The notes under the pieces: generated by a model
Told to the model about the DNA's origin: nothing
The model's input: the letters and a program-made list of their open reading frames with translations, nothing else
Databases searched by the model: none
Part shown: piece after piece, positions 1-9,483 of the stretch
Layout of the letters: each line of letters begins with the position of its first letter
Position numbering within the stretch: the first letter of the stretch is position 1
Source of the DNA: Aminivibrio sp.
GTDB taxonomy: Bacteria > Synergistota > Synergistia > Synergistales > Aminobacteriaceae
NCBI RefSeq assembly: GCF_016756745.1
Contig: NZ_JAESIH010000025.1
Location: 184,169-248,168, forward strand
Reading direction: 5' to 3'
Length of the DNA stretch: 64,000 bases
Position numbers and translations under genes: made by a program

Positions 1-1997
<1,997 letters not shown>

Positions 1998-1998
1998 T

Positions 1999-2029
1999 CA
2001 GGCGGGGGCGCCTTGAGCCCCTTGGCCTG
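1999..2029 (-). promoter_or_regulatory. Leader hairpin upstream of nifJ
   Basis: An interrupted inverted repeat (CAGGC and GGGGC arms pairing with GCCCC and GCCTG) sits 23 bases upstream of the nifJ start, inside its predicted leader. It has no U-tract, so a terminator is unlikely. It could affect translation or stability. No known riboswitch is recognised. Confidence 0.3.
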
Positions 2030-2174
2030 ATTATTATTCCTTATGAAATAGATGCGAAAGGCAAATCCGGACTGTCGTGTATTCTTATTTTACAACAAAA
2101 CGGGGATTTTGCATTCTGTATAATTCGGGAGCGACGTCCGGTGAAAAACCAAATACACACTATTTCACTTGCTG

Positions 2175-2202
2175 ATCTTACCATAAAGTTTCGTCCGGTC
2201 AA
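2175..2202 (-). promoter_or_regulatory. Predicted nifJ promoter
   Basis: On the minus strand TTGACC (2197-2202) and TAAGAT (2175-2180) are 16 bases apart, pointing toward nifJ. This predicts a leader of about 190 nt. Direct repeats containing GTGAAAT abut the -35 box on its upstream side (2203-2237). Confidence 0.45.
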
Positions 2203-2237
2203 TTTGTGAAATGATTTGTGAAATGATTTCTGAATCG
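2203..2237. repeat. Tandem 12-bp repeat TTTGTGAAATGA (2 full copies plus a degenerate third)
   Basis: TTTGTGAAATGA occurs at 2203-2214 and 2215-2226, followed by a partial TTTCTGAA. An inverted ATTTCAC is at 2162-2168. The array lies immediately upstream of the predicted nifJ -35 box, a usual place for an activator or repressor site. TTGTGAA resembles a Rex half-site, but these copies are direct, not inverted, so no regulator is assigned. Confidence 0.6.
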
Positions 2238-2337
2238 TAATCCGTGCAGACACCCGCCGTCGGGAAATTTTTTAAATCGAGCGGCCGGACTGTTGGTCCC
2301 TGTTTTTCCGGGAGATGAAAGCCTTCTTCTCCACCGG

Positions 2338-2369
2338 TTGTGCGGCAGCAGGATCAGGACTGTTATAAT
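2338..2369 (+). promoter_or_regulatory. Possible trmB promoter
   Basis: A perfect TATAAT is at 2364-2369, 43 bases before the trmB start. The only -35-like element, TTGTGC (2338-2343), has a long 20-base spacer, so the assignment rests mainly on the -10 box. Confidence 0.3.
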
Positions 2370-2411
2370 TGTAGCCCTGAAATCTTTGAAATGAACGAAG
2401 AGGGGTCCCGA

Positions 2412-3383
2412 ATGGTGAGCGATATGAACAGAGTCGTTGTCCTGCCTGAGAAAGAAGATCTTCCCCTCGAAATGGACAGGGGAATGACCGGATCAGATGT
2501 GTTTCTGGAGATCGGATTCGGCAACGGAGAATTTCTCGAGAACCTCGCCGGAGAAAACAGGCACGGGGTTTTCTGGGGAGTGGAAATGTCGAAAGCCTGC
2601 CTGATGAGAGCCTACAGAAGAATTGAAAAAAAAGGGCTCCATAATGTTTTCCTTATTTGCGGGGATGCCAGGTTTATATTGAAAGAATGCGTCCCTTCCT
2701 GTTCTCTTGAGGGGGTTTTTATGAATTTCCCCTGCCCGTGGCCGAAAAAAAAACATTCGAAGCGACGGGTGTCAAGCGGTGAATTTTCGGCGGAAATCGC
2801 TAGAGTCCTGAGGCCCGGAGGTTTTTTCGAACTGGTCACCGATGAGGAATGGTACGGGAAGGAAGTTCGGGACGTTCTCTCATCCCATCCTTTGCTTTCC
2901 CTCTTTGCATGGGAGGTTAATCCTCCTCGAAGTATCAGGACGAAATATGAAAGAAAATGGCTCGAAATGGGGAAAAAAATATATCTTTCACGATTTTTGA
3001 AACAGGACGGGAAGTGCGAAAGAAAATCCGGTTTCCTTGGGAGGGCTGAAGAAGTGCATGTTCGGGTAATGGGAAAATATGATCTGGATTCTTTCCTCGG
3101 CAGTCTTTATGGCACGGAAGGCGACGTGCCGGATGGGCGCTGGGTCTTCAGGAAACAGTACGCTGCCGAAGACGGAGTCCGCCTGATTGAGGTGGTCGCC
3201 GCTGACGGAGCCTTTGAACAGAAGTTTTTTCTCCAGGCGGTCCAGCGGGAGGAAGACGTGCTGATCAAAGTATCACCCTATTCCGCTCCCTTTCTGACCC
3301 CTGCGGTAAGGGGCGCTATAGAAAATCTCGCTGAAAAACTTGGAGTGCGCGCGGAAGCAGAGTCTCTCCACAGACAGGTCTGA
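2412..3383 (+). CDS. trmB: tRNA (guanine-N7-)-methyltransferase, C-terminally extended
   Basis: SAM-dependent methylation of G46 in tRNA. The SAM-binding motif LEIGFGNGEFLE lies near residue 28, and the family motif NFPCPWPKKKH (usually DPWPKKRH) follows near residue 92, then GGFFELVTDEEWYG. At 323 aa it is about 100 residues longer than the usual 210-230; the extension (about residue 215 onward) matches nothing I recognise, although long TrmB forms occur in other deep-branching bacteria. The ATG at 2412 has a GAGGGG Shine-Dalgarno at good spacing; in-frame ATGs further upstream (2391) lack one. First gene of trmB-rsmD-coaD. Confidence 0.9.
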   Translation: MVSDMNRVVVLPEKEDLPLEMDRGMTGSDVFLEIGFGNGEFLENLAGENRHGVFWGVEMSKACLMRAYRRIEKKGLHNVFLICGDARFILKECVPSCSLEGVFMNFPCPWPKKKHSKRRVSSGEFSAEIARVLRPGGFFELVTDEEWYGKEVRDVLSSHPLLSLFAWEVNPPRSIRTKYERKWLEMGKKIYLSRFLKQDGKCERKSGFLGRAEEVHVRVMGKYDLDSFLGSLYGTEGDVPDGRWVFRKQYAAEDGVRLIEVVAADGAFEQKFFLQAVQREEDVLIKVSPYSAPFLTPAVRGAIENLAEKLGVRAEAESLHRQV

Positions 3384-3398
3384 GGAGGTGCGGCTCAT

Positions 3399-3908
3399 AT
3401 GAAGGAAGCCCGTCCAACCTCAGGGAAAGTCCTGCAGGCTCTTTTCAACATTCTCGGCAACATGCGGGACAAATCGTTCCTCGACCTGTTTTCCGGGACG
3501 GGCAGAGTGGCCCGCATGGCGAGGGACCGTGGAGCGGCTCCTATAGCGGCCGTGGAAATCGTGCCCCGGAGGGTGAAGGAAATAAGATCCCTTTTTCCCG
3601 GAGATGAAGGTGTTACCATACTGACCATGGATGTCAGAAGAGCCGTTGTTTTTTTGCGGAGAAAGGGCTTTTTGTTCGACGTAATTTTCGCCGACCCTCC
3701 CTACGGGGCAGGGTGGCCTTCCGTTTTGGGATCAATTCTCTTCCCCCCCGAAGGATCCCTTCTCGCTCCGGGAGGAGCGGCGGTCGTGGAACATTCGGCA
3801 AGGGAGAAAATGCCGGAAGGGGAAGGGTGGCGGGTTATTGACACCCGCGAATACGGAGACACGGTCCTGACATTTCTCTCGTCTGCCGGGAGAGGGGGAG
3901 AAGAATGA
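3399..3908 (+). CDS. rsmD: 16S rRNA (guanine966-N2)-methyltransferase
   Basis: Methylates G966 of 16S rRNA during small-subunit assembly. The N-terminus MKEARPTSGKV has the family RPT/T-x-x-V start, followed by the SAM motif LDLFSGTGRVA (about residue 30) and the catalytic DPPYGAGW (NPPY/DPPY motif, about residue 106). The length (169 aa) is near the family norm of about 180. GAGGAGG precedes the ATG. The stop codon overlaps the coaD start (ATGA, 3905-3908), a pairing that is common in bacteria and implies translational coupling. Confidence 0.93.
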   Translation: MKEARPTSGKVLQALFNILGNMRDKSFLDLFSGTGRVARMARDRGAAPIAAVEIVPRRVKEIRSLFPGDEGVTILTMDVRRAVVFLRRKGFLFDVIFADPPYGAGWPSVLGSILFPPEGSLLAPGGAAVVEHSAREKMPEGEGWRVIDTREYGDTVLTFLSSAGRGGEE

Positions 3909-4411
3909 AACGATCCATCAGCGCGGTCTACCCTGGTTCCTTCGACCCGATCACCAACGGGCACATCTACATCGCGGAACGGGCTGCCGCCCTTTTCGAC
4001 GAGGTTGTGGTCAGCGTCCTGCTGAATACCCAAAAAAAGGCGGCTTTTTCTTTGGAAGAGCGAAAGGCAATGGCACGGGAGGCTTTGAGCCATCTCCCCA
4101 ACGTCAAGGTTGACTCTTTCTCGGGACTCCTCGTAGACTTTCTGCGGCAGGAGCAGAGCCGCATCATAATCAGGGGGCTCAGAGCCCTTTCGGATTTCGA
4201 GTACGAGTTCCAGCTTGCCCTTATGAACAGGCAGCTTGCCCCGGAAATCGAGACGTTGTTCATCGTTACCGAAGCTCGGTATTCATACCTCTCGAGCCAT
4301 GCGGTGAAGGAGATATACCAGTTCGGAGGAGCAGTTCACGACATGGTCCCCCCGGGGGTCTTTCGGCGGCTCAGGGAACGTTTTCCCCTTCCGGGAAACA
4401 TTCTCCCATGA
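3905..4411 (+). CDS. coaD: Phosphopantetheine adenylyltransferase
   Basis: Transfers AMP from ATP to 4'-phosphopantetheine, the penultimate step of coenzyme A synthesis. It carries the nucleotidyltransferase motif GSFDPITNGH (residues about 11-20), the RGLRALSDFEYEFQLALMN segment and the C-terminal SYLSSHAVKEI motif. Length 168 aa is typical (about 160). It is coupled to rsmD by ATGA. Its last 41 bases overlap the 3' end of the convergent tmcAL gene, so no separate terminator fits between the two. Confidence 0.97.
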   Translation: MKRSISAVYPGSFDPITNGHIYIAERAAALFDEVVVSVLLNTQKKAAFSLEERKAMAREALSHLPNVKVDSFSGLLVDFLRQEQSRIIIRGLRALSDFEYEFQLALMNRQLAPEIETLFIVTEARYSYLSSHAVKEIYQFGGAVHDMVPPGVFRRLRERFPLPGNILP

Positions 4412-5606
4412 GGGGATATCGTTTCTTTTCCTCTCCCGGCGAAAAAACGGCCGTCAGCTCTTCCCAGACGTTGCATGCCGACTGTTCAATACCCGCTAGG
4501 AGGAGGGCTTCTCCCTTCATGCCTGCCGGGGCTTTCCCCATCACTGGAAGGCGTGATGAAGACCGCATTTTCCGCAGAATTTCCATGCCCACTTTGTCCG
4601 CACCGAGAACCCGTATGTATTGAGGCCCCGAGCGCTGGAGTTCCCTGTTTTCACCATGATCGATCCCAAGAAGGAAATGGATCAGCTGGCGCTGTATTCT
4701 GCCCCGGGGATAACGGGCCGTGGTACATTTCGAGACGAACCCGGACCAAGAAGAAGAGAGGGCGGCATATTTTAACAGCCGGTTTTCCATCCCCTCGGTC
4801 ATCTCGGAGGACCGGGCCAGTTCTTCAGAGGACGTCCTGATAATAAGGAAGCGGATCAGCCTCCAGAGCATTTCCCTGGAAAGAACCACTTTCCCGTTCG
4901 TGATGCATCGGTTCAGTATCCTGACGGTAGAGGGGGGCAGGGCTTTTTCGGCCTCTTGCCGCTTGCCTTCCGCCAGGGCTTTCCTCACCGCCGCAGCGCT
5001 CGGGAATACGTTTCCGAGGTCCGTGTCATGAAACCCGGCTCCCGTCCGCCGGACAGGTCTGCAGGAAATGCAGTACCCTTTTCTTAGAATCCTCTCCATA
5101 TAGGAAAGGGCCAGGGTATTGTTCGGCAGCGAAACGAAGGTCCCCCATCCACCCTGAATTTCTTCCAGGGCTGCTGCCCGGGCCTTGACGTAGGAAAATC
5201 CCGAATTCAGCTTTTTTTTCAGATTATCCTTGAAATGTGAGGGTTCGTGCACTAGAATATCAAGAAGAGGGGTCGTGTTGAATTCGGGCTGTTCCATTCC
5301 AAAAGAAAGAGAATCCACCACACCTGTGGCAGCGAGAATATCCACAGCTCCGGCGGCGAAAACGCCGGCATTATGACAGGAAAAAAAGGCCGGCAGTTCG
5401 AGCACGAGATTGGCCCCGGCCCGGAGCGCGGATTCCGCCCTGTCCCATTTGCTCATCACGGCAGGCTCGCCCCGCTGGGTAAAATAAGACGACAGCACGA
5501 CGACGATGGCGTCGTCCTTGTTTTCTTTTGCTTTTTCAAGATGGAAAAGATGTCCCTTATGGAACGGGTTATATTCGGCCACAATACCTATTATTTTTTT
5601 ATATAT
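4371..5606 (-). CDS. tmcAL: tRNA(Met) cytidine acetate ligase (TmcAL), apparently AUA-initiated
   Basis: Forms N4-acetylcytidine at the wobble position of elongator tRNA-Met from acetate and ATP. The nucleotidyltransferase motif AEYNPFHKGH and the later TQRGEPAVMSKWDRA segment identify the family (about 400 aa). The first ATG/GTG/TTG in frame is GTG at 5582, but that would remove the first beta strand (KKIIGI), which family members always have as M-K-x-x-G-I/L. The open frame continues back only to a TGA at 5607-5609. ATA at 5606 follows GGATGG with 5 bases of spacing and gives the expected N-terminus, so I place the start there. It diverges from ackA, whose product makes acetyl phosphate and acetate, and converges on coaD. 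Confidence 0.85.
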   Translation of the reverse strand: MYKKIIGIVAEYNPFHKGHLFHLEKAKENKDDAIVVVLSSYFTQRGEPAVMSKWDRAESALRAGANLVLELPAFFSCHNAGVFAAGAVDILAATGVVDSLSFGMEQPEFNTTPLLDILVHEPSHFKDNLKKKLNSGFSYVKARAAALEEIQGGWGTFVSLPNNTLALSYMERILRKGYCISCRPVRRTGAGFHDTDLGNVFPSAAAVRKALAEGKRQEAEKALPPSTVRILNRCITNGKVVLSREMLWRLIRFLIIRTSSEELARSSEMTEGMENRLLKYAALSSSWSGFVSKCTTARYPRGRIQRQLIHFLLGIDHGENRELQRSGPQYIRVLGADKVGMEILRKMRSSSRLPVMGKAPAGMKGEALLLAGIEQSACNVWEELTAVFSPGEEKKRYPLMGECFPEGENVP

Positions 5607-5689
5607 TCAGACCATCCGCCTTCCGCTGGGTTTCAACATAAAATACAGCCTAGGGACGGCGGCGGTCAAGAAGAGGAAGGGGTTGCGTA

Positions 5690-6892
5690 ATGAAAATTCT
5701 GGTGGTCAACTGCGGAAGTTCATCCCTCAAGTATCAGCTTTTTGACATGACCGACGAATCGGTCCTCGCCAAGGGGCTGGTAGAGAGAATAGGCATAGAG
5801 GGTGCCCGGATCAAGCACACGAAGACAGGCATGGACACCGTCATAAAGAACACGGAGATTTCGAACCACAAGGTGGCCTTCAAGATTGTGGTCGAGGCGC
5901 TTCTCGACGACAGCCACGGAGTGTTGAAAAGTCTTGACGAGCTTTCTGCCGTGGGACACCGGGTAGTTCATGCGGGGGAGAAATATGCCGGCTCCGTCAT
6001 GATCACCCAGGACGTCATCGACGCCCTTGAAGAATGCGTCCCCCTCGCACCCCTTCACAACCCGGCGAATCTTATGGGCATTTATGCCGTTACCGAAGCC
6101 CTTCCCAACGTCCCCCAGGTAGGCGTATTCGACACCGCTTTCCATCAGACCATGCCGGGATATGCCTACATGTACGGTGTTCCCTATCACTACTACGAGA
6201 AGTACAAGGTCCGCCGCTACGGCTTCCACGGCACAAGCCACTTCTACGTGTCCAGGAGGGCGGCGGCAATCCTCGGAAAACCTGTGGAGTCTCTCAACAT
6301 CGTCACCTGCCATATGGGCAACGGCAGTTCCCTCGCCGCAGTAAAGGGAGGAAAATCCGTGGATACCAGCATGGGATTCAGCCCTCTTCCCGGCGTGATC
6401 ATGGGGACGAGATCGGGAGACGTGGACCCGCTCCTTATTTCCTTCCTATCAGAACAGGAAGGCATTGACAACAAGGCCATGAGTCATGTCCTCAACAAGG
6501 AAAGCGGGCTTCTGGGAATTTCCGGCGTGAGCAGCGACCTCAGGGACATCGAGGAAGCGGCGGATGCCGGAAACCAGAGGGCCAGGCTTGCCGAGGACAT
6601 GCTGTATTACGGGGTCAAGAAGTATATCGGATCCTATGCCGCCGCCATGGGCGGAATGGATGCGCTGGTCTTCACCGCCGGCATCGGCGAAAACAGCGAC
6701 AGGGCCCGGGAAGGCATCTGCTCCGGCCTTGAATTCATGGGAGTCAAGCTTGACCTGGAAAAAAACAAAGTCCGCGGCAAGGAGTGTATCATCAGCACCG
6801 ACGACAGCCGTGTGAAGGTCCTCGTCGTTCCCACGGATGAAGAACTCGTCATCGCCAGGGATACGAAGAAGATCGCCCTGGACGGGAACTAG
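5690..6892 (+). CDS. ackA: Acetate kinase
   Basis: Interconverts acetyl phosphate plus ADP and acetate plus ATP, the substrate-level phosphorylation step of fermentation. It starts MKILVVNCGSSSLKYQL, the diagnostic ASKHA N-terminus, with GFHGTSH (about residue 175), GTRSGDVDP (about 239) and the nucleotide-binding FTAGIGENS (about 323). Length 400 aa is canonical. GAGGAAGGGG precedes the ATG. A 28-base gap separates it from yceD. No phosphotransacetylase gene lies nearby, so it is encoded elsewhere or replaced. Confidence 0.98.
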   Translation: MKILVVNCGSSSLKYQLFDMTDESVLAKGLVERIGIEGARIKHTKTGMDTVIKNTEISNHKVAFKIVVEALLDDSHGVLKSLDELSAVGHRVVHAGEKYAGSVMITQDVIDALEECVPLAPLHNPANLMGIYAVTEALPNVPQVGVFDTAFHQTMPGYAYMYGVPYHYYEKYKVRRYGFHGTSHFYVSRRAAAILGKPVESLNIVTCHMGNGSSLAAVKGGKSVDTSMGFSPLPGVIMGTRSGDVDPLLISFLSEQEGIDNKAMSHVLNKESGLLGISGVSSDLRDIEEAADAGNQRARLAEDMLYYGVKKYIGSYAAAMGGMDALVFTAGIGENSDRAREGICSGLEFMGVKLDLEKNKVRGKECIISTDDSRVKVLVVPTDEELVIARDTKKIALDGN

Positions 6893-6919
6893 GGTAAGAA
6901 TTCCGAGAGGCCCGTCAAA

Positions 6920-7495
6920 ATGCTCACAGAGAAATCGGCTTCATGGAAATTCGAGCTTGAAACTCCGGAACTCGGCAACCCGGAAGCTGTGACCAGTTTT
7001 CATGCCGAAACGGATACAGAGCAGCTCGACAGCATTTTGTACGACGGCCTGGAATTCACCTTTGAGGGGCCGGTCATCGTGGATGCGGAGGCCCGTTGGG
7101 CCGACAGCGACCTTGCGGTTTCTTTGAGGATTTCCGCAGTCTTTTCCGCGCCATGTTCACGATGTCTTGAACCTTCACGTATTGAAATTCTGGACGATTT
7201 CCTGTATCTTTACTCATTGCGGAAGAAAACGTCTGCAGAAGAGGCTTCCGCAGAGGAAGATTTCCATGTGGTACCGGTGTCGAGATGGCAGCGTTTTTTC
7301 GATATTTCGGATCATGTCTGGGAAAGTATTGTCATATCTCTTCCCAGGAAGGTTCTCTGTTCAGCTGACTGCGAAGGGTTATGCCCCCAATGCGGACGGC
7401 CTCTCAGAAACGGGGGGTGCGGCTGTTCACCGAAAGAGGTCGATCCGAGGATGGAAAAGCTTCTCGGTATAACGATTGAAGAGACGCCAGAATAA
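6920..7495 (+). CDS. yceD: YceD / DUF177 family protein
   Basis: DUF177 proteins are encoded next to rpmF in most bacteria and are linked to 23S rRNA accumulation or ribosome assembly; the biochemical activity is not settled. This 191-residue copy has the family Cys cluster: APCSRC near residue 76, and C-x3-C-x4-C-x2-C near the C-terminus, ending in the conserved DPRMEKL. The cysteines suggest a zinc site. It is followed 21 bases later by rpmF, the standard order. Confidence 0.88.
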   Translation: MLTEKSASWKFELETPELGNPEAVTSFHAETDTEQLDSILYDGLEFTFEGPVIVDAEARWADSDLAVSLRISAVFSAPCSRCLEPSRIEILDDFLYLYSLRKKTSAEEASAEEDFHVVPVSRWQRFFDISDHVWESIVISLPRKVLCSADCEGLCPQCGRPLRNGGCGCSPKEVDPRMEKLLGITIEETPE

Positions 7496-7516
7496 CGAAA
7501 AGGAGGGAAGTCCAGA

Positions 7517-7720
7517 ATGGCAACGCCGAAAAGCAGGGTATCCCATGCCCGTACACATAAAAGAAAGTCAGAGTGGATCGGGGCTCTTACTGCTCCGGAA
7601 GTTACGACGTGCCCCCATTGCGGCGAGGTGATCCAGAATTACCGGGCCTGCAGTGAGTGTGGTTTTTACCGGGGCAGGCAAGTGATAAAGACCGCCTCGG
7701 AAGAGAGAAAAGAGGCTTAA
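7517..7720 (+). CDS. rpmF: 50S ribosomal protein L32
   Basis: Small basic ribosomal protein of 67 aa starting MATPKSRVSHARTHKRKSEW. This is the zinc-ribbon (C+) form with CPHC near residue 34 and CSEC near 48. AAGGAGG lies before the ATG. It is followed by a strong terminator, so yceD-rpmF is transcribed apart from the fatty-acid genes, although the rpmF-plsX-fab neighbourhood is conserved. Confidence 0.97.
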   Translation: MATPKSRVSHARTHKRKSEWIGALTAPEVTTCPHCGEVIQNYRACSECGFYRGRQVIKTASEERKEA

Positions 7721-7736
7721 TCCGGAGAAGCCAGGC

Positions 7737-7766
7737 AAGAGGAAGGGAGACCTTCCTCTTTTTTTT
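7737..7766 (+). terminator. Rho-independent terminator after rpmF
   Basis: A perfect 10-bp stem (AAGAGGAAGG, loop GAGA, CCTTCCTCTT) is followed directly by a run of Ts. Confidence 0.92.
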
Positions 7767-7801
7767 AATTTCCATCTTCTTCCATTCCGTCTTCTCCCAT
7801 A

Positions 7802-7830
7802 TTGACCACCGGCCCCCGGGGTACTATACT
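7802..7830 (+). promoter_or_regulatory. fapR-fab operon promoter
   Basis: TTGACC (7802-7807) and TATACT (7825-7830) are separated by exactly 17 bases. Transcription would start near 7837, about 50 bases before fapR. The predicted FapR operator lies just downstream. Confidence 0.75.
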
Positions 7831-7839
7831 TGCCAAATC

Positions 7840-7856
7840 TTAAGAGCAGATACTAT
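7840..7856. promoter_or_regulatory. Candidate FapR operator
   Basis: TTAAGAGCAGATACTAT agrees at about 12 of 17 positions with the palindrome I recall for FapR sites (TTAGTA-n5-TACTAA); the right half is near perfect. It covers roughly +4 to +20 of the predicted fapR transcript, where a bound repressor would block transcription. This would give feedback control by malonyl-CoA. The consensus is from memory. Confidence 0.45.
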
Positions 7857-7885
7857 CATCAGGTCCCAAAACGGAGGGGACATCC

Positions 7886-8455
7886 ATAAAGTCTCAAAAA
7901 AAGAAAAACAGACAGGACAGGCTATTGAAGCTTATCGAACAAAATCCTCTGGCTACCGATGAAGAACTCGCGGCTTCCCTTACGGCAAGCGTGAGCACCA
8001 TCAGGCTGGACAGGGCTGTTCTGGGTGTTCCGGAGTTAAGGGAAAGAATGCGCTCCATGGCCCAGAAGGCCACCAGCAGGCTCCGCTCCCTGAAGCAGAG
8101 CGAAGTGGTCGGAGACCTTCTCGAGCTTGAGCCGAACAAGCTGGCACTTTCGGTGCTTGAAACCCGCAGGGAAATGGCTTTCAGGGAAACGGACATAGTC
8201 TGGGATCATTACATCTACGCCCAGGCAAGTTCTATCGCCATTGCCGTCGTGGAAGCAGATCTAGTCATAGTGGATTCAGTGCGGGGAGAATACAAGGGAC
8301 ACGCGAGAGTAGGAGATTCCTTGGTTGCCAGGGCCAAGGTCGGTCTCCATAAAGACAACAGGTACATTGTCAGCGTGAGGACACAGGTAGGCGAAAAGGA
8401 AATCTTCGTCGGGAGATTCGTTGCTGCGGTTTTATCGCAAAGCGGATCAGCATAG
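7886..8455 (+). CDS. fapR: FapR, malonyl-CoA-responsive repressor of lipid synthesis, apparently AUA-initiated
   Basis: FapR represses fatty-acid and phospholipid genes and is released by malonyl-CoA. An N-terminal DeoR-like helix-turn-helix (TDEELAASL...STIRLDR) and the following GVPELRERM are family hallmarks; the C-terminal half is a hotdog-fold effector domain. From ATA at 7886 the protein is 189 aa, against 188 in Bacillus subtilis, and aligns with it from residue 1. GGAGGGG lies 6 bases upstream. The first conventional start, TTG at 7925, would cut off most of helix 1 and has no Shine-Dalgarno. It is the first gene of fapR-plsX-fabHKDG-acpP. Confidence 0.88.
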   Translation: MKSQKKKNRQDRLLKLIEQNPLATDEELAASLTASVSTIRLDRAVLGVPELRERMRSMAQKATSRLRSLKQSEVVGDLLELEPNKLALSVLETRREMAFRETDIVWDHYIYAQASSIAIAVVEADLVIVDSVRGEYKGHARVGDSLVARAKVGLHKDNRYIVSVRTQVGEKEIFVGRFVAAVLSQSGSA

Positions 8456-8476
8456 CGTGAGAGAGGTGAACTCCAT

Positions 8477-9466
8477 TTGATTCTTGCCCTGGATGCCATG
8501 GGCGGTGACCATGGCCCTTCAGAGATTTGCAGGGGAGCGATTTCCGCCTGCGAAGAGAACCCTGATCTCGAACTCGTTCTCGTGGGGCAACGTTCTGAAA
8601 TTGAACCTCTGCTTGAAGGAGTGCCCCGGGACGTTTCCGGGAGAATTTCCATTGTTCATGCCGAAGAAAAGATAGGCATGGACGAGCATCCTACAACGGC
8701 CATTCGGAAGAAGCGCCACTCGAGCCTCCGCATAGCCATGGAAATGGTCAGGAGCGGAGAGGCCTCCGGATGTGTTTCCGCCGGAAACACGGGAGCAATT
8801 GTCGCGGGCGGTGTCCTGGTGGTGGGACGAATTTCGGGGATTGACCGGCCCGCTCTTGGAGTAGCTCTCCCGACGTTCAAGAAGTACACCTTCCTTCTCG
8901 ACGTCGGGGCGACCGTTCGGAGCAAGCCCGAAAACCTTTTCCAGTTTGCCCACATGGGCAATGTGTATTCAAAAAAGATTCTCGGTGTACCCGAACCCCA
9001 GGTTGCGCTCCTGGCGAACGGTTCGGAAGAAATCAAGGGCGATGAGGTCATAGCGGGGGCAAAAAACCTCATTAAGGCGAGCGGCCTGAATTTCACAGGA
9101 TACGTTGAAGGCGACGATATTCCCTACAGCCGGGCCGATGTTGTCGTCTGCGACGGTTTTTCAGGAAACGTGCTGCTCAAGTTCGCGGAAGGCGTGATGT
9201 CAGCGGTGTACTCCATCCTCAGGGAAGAGATGGGGCACAGAATCATGCCCAAGTTCGGGATGGTCTTCATGATCCCCATGATGAAAGACCTCTGGGCACG
9301 GTTCAATTATGAAAAATACGGAGGCACTCCCCTCCTTGGAGTAAACGGGGTTGTGGTGAAGGCCCACGGCCGGTCCAAGGCCGACGCTATCACGAACGCC
9401 CTGAGAGTTACACGGAATTTCGTTTTGCAGAACGGAGTCGAGCTTATCAGAGAAGAACTGGGGTAG
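8477..9466 (+). CDS. plsX: Phosphate acyltransferase PlsX
   Basis: Converts acyl-ACP to acyl phosphate, the first step of the PlsX/PlsY route to phosphatidic acid. The N-terminus ILALDAMGGDHGP is diagnostic, and SAGNTGA and the C-terminal LGVNGVVVKAHGRS motifs follow. The length is 329 aa (family about 330). It starts at TTG 8477, 8 bases after GAGGTG; no ATG is usable. It lies 21 bases after fapR, which is expected to repress it. Confidence 0.96.
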   Translation: MILALDAMGGDHGPSEICRGAISACEENPDLELVLVGQRSEIEPLLEGVPRDVSGRISIVHAEEKIGMDEHPTTAIRKKRHSSLRIAMEMVRSGEASGCVSAGNTGAIVAGGVLVVGRISGIDRPALGVALPTFKKYTFLLDVGATVRSKPENLFQFAHMGNVYSKKILGVPEPQVALLANGSEEIKGDEVIAGAKNLIKASGLNFTGYVEGDDIPYSRADVVVCDGFSGNVLLKFAEGVMSAVYSILREEMGHRIMPKFGMVFMIPMMKDLWARFNYEKYGGTPLLGVNGVVVKAHGRSKADAITNALRVTRNFVLQNGVELIREELG

Positions 9467-9483
9467 GTAAAGGAGGTTTCCCT

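Noticed and set aside
2203..2237. Short direct repeats as a CRISPR array
   Set aside because: Units are 12 bp, adjacent and without spacers; no cas genes in the window.
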